Below are positions 1-5,306 of a stretch of DNA of 5,306 nt, in pieces (the first letter of the stretch is position 1; the number at the start of each line of letters is the position of its first letter). The DNA is from Evtepia sp. (GTDB lineage Bacteria > Bacillota > Clostridia > Oscillospirales > Oscillospiraceae). The translations under genes and the position numbers were made by a program. Location: contig JAQSXW010000070.1 in NCBI GenBank assembly GCA_029256465.1, forward strand, positions 1-5,306, written 5' to 3'. The notes beneath the pieces were generated by a model. That model worked only from the letters and a program-made list of their open reading frames with translations. It was not told the origin of the DNA and did no database searches.

Positions 1-22
1 CTAAGATTGGAAGTTGCGTCAT
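1..22 (-). CDS. ABC transporter ATP-binding protein, second ATPase of the importer (5' fragment only)
   Basis: An ATG on the minus strand at 22-20 opens a frame reading MTQLPIL before the window ends. It starts 3 bp after the TAA stop of the upstream ATPase gene. A G-rich run (GGGGG on the minus strand, positions 29-33) lies six bases before it and could serve as a ribosome binding site inside the end of the previous gene, suggesting translational coupling. Operons of this class normally order binding protein, two permeases, then two different ATPases, and second ATPases often begin with a short leader like this. The identity as a DppF/OppF/NikE-type subunit is inferred from position and these seven residues only. 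No catalytic motif is visible. Confidence 0.6.
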
Positions 23-25
23 GGG

Positions 26-814
26 TTACCCCCGTTTCTTTCTGGTTGGAATCGCTGCGATGAGGCGTTTGGTATACTCATGCTCCGGGTGATAAAACAC
101 CTGGTCAACCGGTCCCTCTTCCAACAGTTTTCCCTGATACATGACGGCAACCCGCGTGCAGAGCTTCCTTACCACATTGAGATCGTGGGAGATAAATAGA
201 ATACCAATTTGAAACTCCCGGTTCACTCGCTTCAGAAGCTCCAGAATCTGTGCCTGAATGGTCACATCCAAGGCGGTGGTGGGCTCGTCGCATAGAAGGA
301 GCTTTGGCCTTGTGGTGAGGGCCGCTGCAATCATCGCACGCTGAAGCATGCCGCCGGAGAGTTCGTGTGGATATTTCTCATACACCTGTTCCGGCTCCGG
401 TAGTTCTACCGCTGCCATCACATAAAGCGCCCGTTCTTTCCGTTCCATGGGAGTCATCTTAGTGTGAATACGCAAGCTCTCTTCAATCTGAGGGCCGATC
501 CGCATCACCGGGTTCATGGAGGACATGGGTTCCTGAAATACCACACCGATGTCTTTCCCCTGCAGTTTCCGTAGCTGTTCCCGATCACAGGAAAGGAGCT
601 CTACTCCGTCCAGCCAGATTTCTCCAGTACAGGAAGACTCCCTTCGGTTCATCAGGCCAGAAATGGCCATTGCCGTCACGGTTTTTCCGCTGCCGCTTTC
701 CCCCACTAAACCAAGAATTTCACCGGAATCCATGTGAAGGTTAATACCCTGCACCGCCTCCCGGTTTCCTCTTGCTCTATGAAAACGGACATGAAGATCC
801 TTAACATCAAGCAT
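26..814 (-). CDS. Peptide/nickel-type ABC importer ATPase, short DppD/NikD-like form
   Basis: This is a 262-residue cytoplasmic ATPase that would drive import through the two permeases encoded just upstream. All motifs are intact: Walker A GESGSGKT (38-45), Q-loop glutamine 94 in VVFQEP, ABC signature LSGGM (152-156), Walker B LLLCDEP (172-178), D-loop ALD (181-183) and switch histidine 210 in ISHD. The HPEHEYTKRLIAAIP segment (242-256) is typical of the Dpp/Opp/Nik class. The protein then stops almost at once (TRKKRG). DppD and OppD proteins usually run to about 320-350 residues, with a cysteine-containing C-terminal extension after this point. Its absence makes the protein NikD-sized. A good ribosome site (AGGAAGGGG, 822-830) precedes the ATG, 24 bp after the DppC-type gene. 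The family is certain, the substrate is not. Confidence 0.95.
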   Translation of the reverse strand: MLDVKDLHVRFHRARGNREAVQGINLHMDSGEILGLVGESGSGKTVTAMAISGLMNRRESSCTGEIWLDGVELLSCDREQLRKLQGKDIGVVFQEPMSSMNPVMRIGPQIEESLRIHTKMTPMERKERALYVMAAVELPEPEQVYEKYPHELSGGMLQRAMIAAALTTRPKLLLCDEPTTALDVTIQAQILELLKRVNREFQIGILFISHDLNVVRKLCTRVAVMYQGKLLEEGPVDQVFYHPEHEYTKRLIAAIPTRKKRG

Positions 815-838
815 AGCTTTGCCCCTTCCTTAAGGGAT

Positions 839-1660
839 TCATTCTTCCCGGGAAAGCCCCTCTCCCAGCATAGAAAAGCCCAGTATCAAAAGTACTATGG
901 TGAGTCCTGTAAAGAGTGCATACCAAGGTGCATTCCCCAGATACGCCTGTGCCTCTGACAGCATTCCACCAAGAGATGCGTCTGGTTTTTGGACACCTAC
1001 CCCCACATAGCTCATGCTGGCCTCTGCCAGTACAGCATTGTTAAACCCAATGGATATGGTGGGTAATAGCACAGGAAACGTGTTGGGCAGGATATGCCGG
1101 AAAATAATCCGGAAATGTCCCGCGCCCATGAGACGGGCAGAGTAACTATAGGTGAGGCTTCGCTGCCTGGCCACTTCCCCACGCACCACTCTTGCAAAGC
1201 TGGGGATAAAGAGGATCCCTAGTATCAAGATAATTTGATACTTGCCCCTTCCAAACAGCATGACCATAACCAAAGCCAGAAGAATGCTTGGAAAGGCCGT
1301 GATCGAATCACAGACCCGCATGAGGATCACATCCGCAACCCCGCCGAAATATCCGGTGAGACAGCCAATGATCGTCCCAATCACAAAGCCAACCAGAACA
1401 ACACAAGTGGCAATCAGGAAGGTGGTTCCAGCCCCTTCCATGATCCTGGAAAGGATATCCCTTCCCATCGTATCCGTACCGAAGAGATGGGCAAAGGAGG
1501 GTGACTGTGACTTGGCAGTTGCATCCATGGCCGTTGGGCTATAGGGCTGCCAAATCATTCCCACCAGGATTAGAAGCACCATCACACTGGTGATGACAGC
1601 GCCAAGGCGCAGAAAATAGTTCGGTTTCCCCGAAGCGCTTCTCGTTTTGAGTCGATTCAT
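839..1660 (-). CDS. ABC importer permease, DppC/OppC/NikC family
   Basis: This 273-residue integral membrane protein is one half of the transport channel. An N-terminal hydrophobic segment (about 20-38) is followed by the family motif HLFGTDTMGRD (58-68), several further membrane segments, and the cytoplasmic coupling (EAA-type) loop around 171-192 (SARLMGAG...RHILPN), which contacts an ATPase. The motif YVGVGVQKPDASLGGML (218-234) matches the usual LGLGVQPP.PSWG region of DppC proteins. The C terminus is short: it ends MLGEGLSREE and lacks the ALDPR-type tail common in this family, although the DppB partner keeps its DPR tail. A GGAGA ribosome site (1666-1670) lies five bases before the ATG. 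The gene follows the DppB-type gene by 25 bp and precedes the ATPase gene by 24 bp. The family is very secure; peptide versus nickel or other ligand is not decided. Confidence 0.95.
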   Translation of the reverse strand: MNRLKTRSASGKPNYFLRLGAVITSVMVLLILVGMIWQPYSPTAMDATAKSQSPSFAHLFGTDTMGRDILSRIMEGAGTTFLIATCVVLVGFVIGTIIGCLTGYFGGVADVILMRVCDSITAFPSILLALVMVMLFGRGKYQIILILGILFIPSFARVVRGEVARQRSLTYSYSARLMGAGHFRIIFRHILPNTFPVLLPTISIGFNNAVLAEASMSYVGVGVQKPDASLGGMLSEAQAYLGNAPWYALFTGLTIVLLILGFSMLGEGLSREE

Positions 1661-1685
1661 TCAAATCTCCACTTTCAGGTCCCAC

Positions 1686-2627
1686 TCAGCCAAGACGGAC
1701 GCGGGGGTCTATATATTGGGAAAGGATATCCGCTAAAAAATTCACGATAACCACCCAAAATGCCAAAATCATAACGATGGCTTGTACCACCGGATAATCG
1801 CGATTGGAGATGGAAACCAAAAGCAGGCGCCCAATCCCGGGAATGGCAAACACCTGCTCAATAATAATACTGCCGGCTACCATCTCAGCGGCAGAAACTG
1901 CAATAAAGACAATGACTGGAATGACCGCATTCTTTAATGCGTGTTTGCGGAGCGCCGTACTTCTACTGTGTCCACGGCTGTAAGCCGTGCGGATATAGTT
2001 TTTATCCATCTCCCCAAGAAGAGAGGCTCTCAGCATTTTCACCGACATTGCAATTCGGGAAATGGCAATGGACAGCGCGGGAAAGAGCATAAAGAGCAAG
2101 AAGCGAAGCACATTTTCGTTATACGAAACAAAACTTCCAGGGTTAAAAACCCGAAAGAGAGTTCCAAACACAAAGGATAACAAGATTCCCACAAAAACAG
2201 GAGGAATCGACATTAGAATCTGATTGAGGACCGTCATAATCCGGTCGAAAACCCCGCCAGCATGGCGGGCAGTAAAGACGCCGATGGGAAACGAGAGCGC
2301 TACCATGAGGAAGCAGGCAAGTAGTACCAGCACTGCTGTTAGGGGCAGCTTCTCCATGATCATTTCCTTCACCGGCATATTGTATTTAAAAGAAATTCCC
2401 ATGTCCCCATGGAGAAAATCAGAAAGCCAGTCACCGTACTGGACCATCACCGACCGATCCAGTCCCAGTTCATGTTGCAGCTGGGCAACTTGCTCTGGGG
2501 TGGCGTTGGTTCCCAATCGGCTTAACGCCGCATCACTCGGAATGATTTGAAACGCTAAAAAGGCGAGGAGTGAAACAATGAACAAAGTAATAATGAGAGT
2601 GAACAGTTTTCTTGCAACGTATTTCAT
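1686..2627 (-). CDS. ABC importer permease, DppB/OppB/NikB family
   Basis: This 313-residue membrane permease is the partner of the DppC-type protein. Residues 8-29 form the first membrane segment. The LGLDRS..VQYGDWL...GDMGISF block is the periplasm-side region typical of DppB/OppB. The coupling loop NYIRTAYSRG...HALKNAVIP (about 210-237) is the EAA motif, and PGIGRL (263-268) and the terminal DPRVRLG are family hallmarks. I start it at the ATG at 2627. An in-frame ATG 18 bp upstream (2645) would add MKGGEE, but those codons are themselves the ribosome binding site AAAGGAGG (2635-2642), seven bases before the chosen ATG. The resulting MKYVARKLF N terminus is typical. It lies 55 bp downstream of the binding-protein gene. 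Confidence 0.95.
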   Translation of the reverse strand: MKYVARKLFTLIITLFIVSLLAFLAFQIIPSDAALSRLGTNATPEQVAQLQHELGLDRSVMVQYGDWLSDFLHGDMGISFKYNMPVKEMIMEKLPLTAVLVLLACFLMVALSFPIGVFTARHAGGVFDRIMTVLNQILMSIPPVFVGILLSFVFGTLFRVFNPGSFVSYNENVLRFLLFMLFPALSIAISRIAMSVKMLRASLLGEMDKNYIRTAYSRGHSRSTALRKHALKNAVIPVIVFIAVSAAEMVAGSIIIEQVFAIPGIGRLLLVSISNRDYPVVQAIVMILAFWVVIVNFLADILSQYIDPRVRLG

Positions 2628-2634
2628 CTCCTCG

Positions 2635-2642
2635 CCTCCTTT
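2635..2642 (-). promoter_or_regulatory. Ribosome binding site that decides the DppB-type permease start
   Basis: The minus strand reads AAAGGAGG here, an almost perfect anti-SD match, with a seven-base spacer (CGAGGAG) to the ATG at 2627-2625. The upstream in-frame ATG at 2645 overlaps this site and has no comparable site of its own, so it is very unlikely to be the start. Confidence 0.85.
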
Positions 2643-2682
2643 CATCTTTGAAGTGCGTACCCGACCAGTAAGCTTTGTAGCG

Positions 2683-4242
2683 TTACTTCACATAGTGAAC
2701 GGTCGACATGTCCATTACATAGAGCGGATAGAATGCATAACCATCCAAGCTTTTCTTCATGACAACAAAGTCGGCTAGGTCCTGAACATAAACATTGGCA
2801 GCCGTGTCCGTGAGCATTTTTGCCGCTTGCTTATACAGTTCCGTACGCTGCGTATCGTCTACAGTAGCCTCAGCCTTTGCAATCATCGCATCATATTGCG
2901 GGTTGTTGTAATTGATCATGTTCTTTCCGTTTGTGCTCACCCAACGGTTCAGCAAAGCGCCTGGCGTCAGGGTAACTGCATCAAACCCGATCACAGTACT
3001 CTGGAAGTTCCGGTCATTGTAGACATTGGAGAGCCAGGTTTCCCATTCTACTTGGTCAAGCTTTACCTTGACCCCCACCTTTGCCAGCTGCTCCACCATA
3101 ACCTCTGCCGTTTTGACATGCGGTGTATAGTTACTGGGAACGCTGATGGTCATGGAAAAGCCATCAGGGTAACCAGCCTCAGCCAGCAAAGCCTTTGCCT
3201 TCTCGGGATCGTAGGGGTACGTGCCCACAAGAGACTGATCAAAGTACCTGGTAAACGCAGGATAAATGGAGGTCCCGACCTTGGTTCCATGGCCATCTGC
3301 CGTAATGGCGAGAATTTCATCCACATCAATGGCGTATGAGAGGGCCTTTCTGACCTTTCCATTGTCAAAGGGCGCCACTTTATGGTTCAGGTATAGGGCC
3401 TGAACCAGATTCATGGTCCCCTCTACGGTCTTGTACTCCTGGTTACTGAGGGTACTGACCTGATCGGTTGTGAGATGCACGGCCATGTCCACAGAACCCG
3501 CACCCAGTGCAGACATAAGGGCAGTCGGATCTTCATAGATTTTATAGGTCAGCTTGTCCAGATAGGCTGGCTGACCCCAATAATCTGCAAATTTTTCCAA
3601 GACCACATTATCCTGCACGGATCGGGAAACAAACTTGAATGATCCGGTTCCAACGGGTTTGGTGACTTGTTCCGTATAATTAGCGGGTGTGATCGCAACG
3701 GAAGCAATATAGCTGAGCATATCACCGTTTGGCTTCTTGAGCGTCAAAGAAACCGTCTTGGCATCGACCGCCTTAATTTCTTTCACATCAGAAAGCGCCG
3801 CAGCCAAGGCAGTATCTACCGTGGTTGCCGCGCAGGTTTTAAAGGACTTTACAACATCATCTGCGGTCACCACAGCACCATTATGGAACTTCACGTTCTC
3901 ACGCAAAGTAAAGGTGTAGCTTGTGCCGTCCTCCGATTTTTTCGGAAGCTCGGCGGCGACCGCCGGGATGAACTCACCGTCTTTATTGGGTTTTACTAAC
4001 CCCTCGTAGACATTAAATAAGACCTCTCTGGTTCCTGCCGCTGTCATCTGATATGGGTCAAGACTGTCTCCCAGGTCCTGAGAGATGCCAATAACGACTT
4101 CTCCGCCATTGACAGGCTCTCCAGAAGAGCTTGTTTCGTCGCTGCTAGGGTTGTCTGTCTGCTTCTTGTCTCCGCAGGCGCAGAGTACAGTTGCTAAGAG
4201 CGCGCCCAACAGGAAAAGGGCAAGCATGCGTTTTTTTAACAT
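2683..4242 (-). CDS. Extracellular solute-binding lipoprotein, family 5 (peptide/nickel ABC importer)
   Basis: This 519-residue binding protein captures the ligand and delivers it to the permeases. It begins with a lipoprotein signal: MLKKR, a hydrophobic core, then lipobox LCAC with the lipidated cysteine at 23. A flexible Ser/Asp/Glu-rich linker follows (about 26-45). The mature protein shows family-5 hallmarks: LDPYQ (61-65), FNVYEGLVKP (76-85), the signature block from 105 to 134 (YTFTLRENVKFHNG then TADDVV) and PVGTGSFKF (196-204). Length is normal for DppE/OppA/NikA relatives. It is the first gene of the operon, with ribosome site AAGGAGA (4251-4257) eight bases before the ATG. The ligand cannot be read from the sequence; short peptides, nickel chelates or other small molecules are all possible. 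Confidence 0.96.
   Translation of the reverse strand: MLKKRMLALFLLGALLATVLCACGDKKQTDNPSSDETSSSGEPVNGGEVVIGISQDLGDSLDPYQMTAAGTREVLFNVYEGLVKPNKDGEFIPAVAAELPKKSEDGTSYTFTLRENVKFHNGAVVTADDVVKSFKTCAATTVDTALAAALSDVKEIKAVDAKTVSLTLKKPNGDMLSYIASVAITPANYTEQVTKPVGTGSFKFVSRSVQDNVVLEKFADYWGQPAYLDKLTYKIYEDPTALMSALGAGSVDMAVHLTTDQVSTLSNQEYKTVEGTMNLVQALYLNHKVAPFDNGKVRKALSYAIDVDEILAITADGHGTKVGTSIYPAFTRYFDQSLVGTYPYDPEKAKALLAEAGYPDGFSMTISVPSNYTPHVKTAEVMVEQLAKVGVKVKLDQVEWETWLSNVYNDRNFQSTVIGFDAVTLTPGALLNRWVSTNGKNMINYNNPQYDAMIAKAEATVDDTQRTELYKQAAKMLTDTAANVYVQDLADFVVMKKSLDGYAFYPLYVMDMSTVHYVK
2687..2699 (-). repeat. Small inverted repeat at the end of the binding-protein gene
   Basis: The minus strand reads TTCAC TAT GTGAA, perfect 5-bp arms with a 3-base loop, covering the last codons just before the TAA stop. 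It could form a small hairpin between the binding-protein and permease cistrons. It has no U-tract, so it is not a full terminator. The short stem means chance is a real possibility. Confidence 0.3.
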
Positions 4243-4258
4243 TATTGTCTTCTCCTTC

Positions 4259-4279
4259 CACCACCAGCTTATGGTGGTG
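4259..4279 (-). promoter_or_regulatory. Leader hairpin abutting the ribosome site of the binding-protein gene
   Basis: On the transcript strand the arms CACCACCA and TGGTGGTG pair perfectly over 8 bp around a five-base loop (TAAGC). The 3' arm ends one base before the AAGGAGA ribosome site (4251-4257). The hairpin lies inside the predicted leader of about 73 nt. It could shield the 5' end of the mRNA, tune ribosome access for the abundant binding protein, or act as a protein-binding site in DNA. The pairing is seen directly; the role is inferred. It matches no riboswitch class I know. Confidence 0.6.
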
Positions 4280-4322
4280 TTACAACAAAATTCGCTTCTC
4301 CCATTATTAAATTGTCCCCTGC

Positions 4323-4351
4323 ATTGTACCCCGCATCGCTTTAAATTACAA
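4323..4351 (-). promoter_or_regulatory. Sigma-A-type promoter of the ABC importer operon
   Basis: The minus strand carries TTGTAA (4351-4346, 4 of 6 matches to TTGACA), a 17-bp spacer, and TACAAT (4328-4323, 5 of 6 matches to TATAAT). Transcription would start near 4316, giving a leader of about 73 nt before the binding-protein ATG. It lies downstream of the PspC-gene terminator, so the importer operon has its own promoter. Confidence 0.7.
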
Positions 4352-4396
4352 GAGAAACTTTGCCTGATTTCACTTTTTTTGAGGTTAATTTGACGT

Positions 4397-4409
4397 TTCT
4401 TTGAAAGAA
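4397..4409. repeat. 13-bp palindrome upstream of the importer promoter
   Basis: The sequence TTCTTT G AAAGAA has perfect 6-bp arms around a single central base, about 45 bp upstream of the -35 box of the importer operon. That is a plausible place for an activator or repressor site. It matches the CodY consensus at only about 8 of 15 positions and is not a CcpA cre site, so no regulator is named. Confidence 0.35.
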
Positions 4410-4448
4410 GCTAGATCCTGCTTTTTGCAGCCTTCTGTTTTTCACTCA

Positions 4449-4485
4449 CAAACAAAAATGGAGGCCAGAGTAAACTCTGTCCCCC
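4449..4485 (-). terminator. Intrinsic terminator after the PspC-domain gene
   Basis: On the minus strand, positions 4485-4460 fold as GGGGG a CAGAG / TTTA / CTCTG g CCTCC. That is two 5-bp stacks separated by one A-G mismatch, with a single G-U pair in the lower stack, closed by a four-base loop. The T-rich tract ATTTTTGTTTGTG follows at once (4459-4447). This is a textbook Rho-independent terminator, starting 38 bp past the PspC stop codon. It separates that gene from the importer operon. Confidence 0.85.
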
Positions 4486-4512
4486 ACGATCGTTCCAGTA
4501 TGCTCGTCGATG

Positions 4513-4536
4513 CCTCCGGTTCTTACAAATCGGAGG
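4513..4536 (-). repeat. Inverted repeat straddling the PspC-gene stop codon
   Basis: The minus strand reads CCTCCG (4536-4531), twelve bases containing the TAA stop, then CGGAGG (4518-4513). The arms are perfect 6-bp complements. The second arm with its next base (GGAGGC, 4517-4512) is also a perfect complement of GCCTCC (4465-4460), the far arm of the downstream terminator, so two mutually exclusive folds exist on paper. Confidence 0.45.
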
Positions 4537-4705
4537 GAATAATGAGCGCAGCTGCAATATAAAATACGATTCCAGCGCCTGTCAGGGCAAATAAGGCCCA
4601 AGCCAGACGGACGATAGTTGGATCAATGTTGAAATGCTCACCAATGCCGCCACAAACTCCACAGAGAATCCGGTTGACGGAGGAACGATACAGTTTTTTC
4701 CCCAT
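4523..4705 (-). CDS. PspC-domain small membrane protein
   Basis: This 60-residue protein is essentially a bare PspC domain, the usual length for the domain. It shows the family pattern: KLYRS (4-8), NR at 11-12, GVCGGIGEHFNIDPTIVR (16-33), then one hydrophobic membrane segment (about 34-56) ending in P57. In proteobacteria PspC takes part in the phage-shock response to envelope stress; in Bacillota, stand-alone copies like this are common and poorly characterised. The ATG is supported by ribosome site AAGGGAG (4715-4721) with a spacer of about nine bases. The gene has its own strong promoter (4751-4779) and terminator (4449-4485), so it looks monocistronic. No pspA or pspB relative is in the window. 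The family call is secure; the role in this organism is unknown. Confidence 0.93.
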   Translation of the reverse strand: MGKKLYRSSVNRILCGVCGGIGEHFNIDPTIVRLAWALFALTGAGIVFYIAAALIIPSDL

Positions 4706-4750
4706 AGATTACACTCCCTTCTGACAACAATTGTGTATGACTGTCTTCCT

Positions 4751-4779
4751 ATTATATGCGATCCTTTCGTACTTTTCAA
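4751..4779 (-). promoter_or_regulatory. Strong sigma-A-type promoter of the PspC-domain gene
   Basis: On the minus strand TTGAAA (4779-4774, 5 of 6) and TATAAT (4756-4751, 6 of 6) are separated by exactly 17 bp. Transcription would start near 4744, with a leader of about 39 nt before the ATG at 4705. It is the best promoter match in the window. An 8-bp palindrome ACAATTGT (4727-4734) lies inside that leader. Confidence 0.8.
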
Positions 4780-4838
4780 TCATCCCTTTTCTCTTCCCAA
4801 AAATTGATTAAATTCTATGTGAAATAGCGACACAAATG

Positions 4839-4867
4839 TTCTCTGTTCGTCAAAATTATGCTATAAT
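4839..4867 (+). promoter_or_regulatory. Extended -10 promoter of the patatin-like gene
   Basis: The plus strand has TGCTATAAT (4859-4867), a perfect -10 with the TGn extension. The -35 position at 17-bp spacing (TTCTCT, 4839-4844) is a poor match, as is usual when an extended -10 compensates. Transcription would start near 4874, leaving a leader of about 27 nt with ribosome site AAAGGAG (4886-4892), eight bases before the ATG at 4901. The promoter diverges from the PspC-gene promoter. Confidence 0.7.
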
Positions 4868-4900
4868 TGAGAATTGCGAAGAGAGAAAGGAGATGCTCCA

Positions 4901-5306
4901 ATGGAACAGAAACACTCATGTCTGGTCTTAGAAGGCGGTGCTTTGCGCGGGGTTTACACGTCCGGCGTCCAGGGGGTACTTCATCGTAACCATATGCAAT
5001 TTGACTGTTTAGTCGGCACTTCCGCCGGCGCTATGAATGCTGCCAACTTCCTATCCCACCAGCCGGAACGCAGTTTTTTCATTGATTATCATTTTGCTAG
5101 AGATAAAAATTTTATGGGACTTCGGCCACTCATTCGAGAAGGTCAGGTCTTCAGCTTTCAATATATGTTTGGTACAGTGAACGAAAACTATCCTCTTGAT
5201 CTGGATGCGTTTTATGCTTCCCCCATGCGTTTGATTGCTGTCGCCACTGACTATGCCACAGGAAACCCGGTTTATTTAGAACGGGCTAATTGCAGCGACA
5301 TGATGA
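4901..5306 (+). CDS. Patatin-like phospholipase, YjjU-type (5' part, runs off the window)
   Basis: The visible 135 codons start at an ATG eight bases after AAAGGAG. The N terminus LVLEGGALRGVYTSGV (8-23) holds the oxyanion-hole loop (GGALRG, 12-17). VGTSAGA (38-44) is the nucleophile elbow, with the catalytic serine at 41. The segment after it (FLSHQPER, and later LRPLIREGQVFSFQYMF) resembles E. coli YjjU and its Bacillota relatives, which are usually about 280-350 residues. The family hydrolyses acyl ester bonds of lipids with a Ser-Asp dyad; the aspartate, expected in a DGG/DGA motif, lies beyond the window. No signal peptide is seen, so a cytoplasmic or inner-membrane-face enzyme is likely. 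The patatin fold is certain; its physiological substrate is unknown. Confidence 0.93.
   Translation, partial: MEQKHSCLVLEGGALRGVYTSGVQGVLHRNHMQFDCLVGTSAGAMNAANFLSHQPERSFFIDYHFARDKNFMGLRPLIREGQVFSFQYMFGTVNENYPLDLDAFYASPMRLIAVATDYATGNPVYLERANCSDMM

Noticed and set aside
2827..3339. 170-codon open frame on the plus strand opposite the binding-protein gene
   Set aside because: It is antisense to a clear family-5 binding protein, has no family resemblance or credible ribosome site, and is best explained as a shadow of the real gene.
4243..4322. Riboswitch or T-box in the importer leader
   Set aside because: The leader is only about 73 nt with one simple hairpin, has no T-box core sequence, and lacks a terminator of its own.
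4085..4393. 102-codon plus-strand frame across the binding-protein start and leader
   Set aside because: It crosses the signal-peptide codons, the ribosome site and the promoter of the real gene, with no recognisable protein features.
4390..4417. Possible plus-strand promoter TTGACG followed by TAGATC
   Set aside because: The -10 matches only 3 of 6 bases and would transcribe into the PspC gene antisense with nothing to express.
4406..4442. Possible plus-strand terminator (AGAAG/CTTCT with inner CTGC/GCAG, then GTTTTT)
   Set aside because: No plus-strand gene lies upstream of it, and the stem is broken by a lopsided internal loop (seven bases against one).
4582..4779. 65-codon minus-strand frame overlapping the PspC gene in another frame
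   Set aside because: It begins within the -35 box of the PspC promoter, so it could not be fully transcribed from it, and its product resembles nothing.
4837..4849. GTTCTCTGTTCG as a LexA-type (SOS) box near the patatin promoter
   Set aside because: The GTTC elements are direct, not inverted; the required CGAAC half-site is missing at the right spacing.
4893..4931. Alternative ATG eight bases before the patatin start, opening a 12-codon frame
   Set aside because: The ribosome site directly touches this ATG, so spacing is wrong; the ATG at 4901 gives correct spacing and the patatin frame.
1..5306. tRNA/rRNA genes, CRISPR repeats, insertion sequences or attachment sites
   Set aside because: I saw no spaced direct repeats, transposase motifs, terminal inverted repeats or RNA-gene sequences; the window reads as ordinary chromosomal genes.

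Overview
The window looks like a chromosomal segment from a Gram-positive member of the Bacillota, probably class Clostridia. The evidence is strong AGGAGG-type Shine-Dalgarno sites before nearly every gene, good sigma-A-type promoters, a lipobox on the solute-binding protein, coding DNA near 50% GC with AT-rich spacers, and a stand-alone 60-residue PspC-domain protein. The genus cannot be fixed from this sequence.

Layout. Positions 1-4242, all on the minus strand, hold an ABC importer operon of the peptide/nickel class. In transcription order it encodes a lipoprotein substrate-binding protein (2683-4242), a DppB-type permease (1686-2627), a DppC-type permease (839-1660), a DppD/NikD-type ATPase (26-814) and the first seven codons of what should be the partner DppF/NikE-type ATPase (1-22), which runs off the window. 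Gaps are 55, 25, 24 and 3 bp, so one transcript is expected. It probably starts near 4316, from a promoter at 4323-4351, with a leader of about 73 nt that folds an 8-bp hairpin right next to the ribosome binding site.

Positions 4243-4522 carry that leader and promoter, a 13-bp palindrome further upstream, and a strong intrinsic terminator (4449-4485) that ends the preceding minus-strand gene. That gene (4523-4705) encodes a small PspC-domain membrane protein. From 4706 to 4900 lies a divergent promoter region. One promoter fires leftward into the PspC gene (consensus -10, near-consensus -35, 17-bp spacer), and an extended -10 promoter fires rightward into a YjjU-like patatin phospholipase gene. 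That gene starts at 4901 and is cut by the window end after 135 codons.

How the parts work together. The lipoprotein would capture a peptide, a nickel/metal-chelate complex or another small ligand outside the membrane. The two permeases form the channel and the two ATPases power import. The substrate cannot be decided, although the short ATPase without the usual C-terminal oligopeptide-type extension resembles NikD more than OppD/DppD. The PspC protein and the patatin are separate transcription units. A shared envelope or lipid role is possible but unproven. I see no mobile element, CRISPR array, RNA gene or clearly new system. The most interesting non-coding signals are the hairpin next to the binding-protein start and the stacked inverted repeats around the PspC stop codon and terminator.
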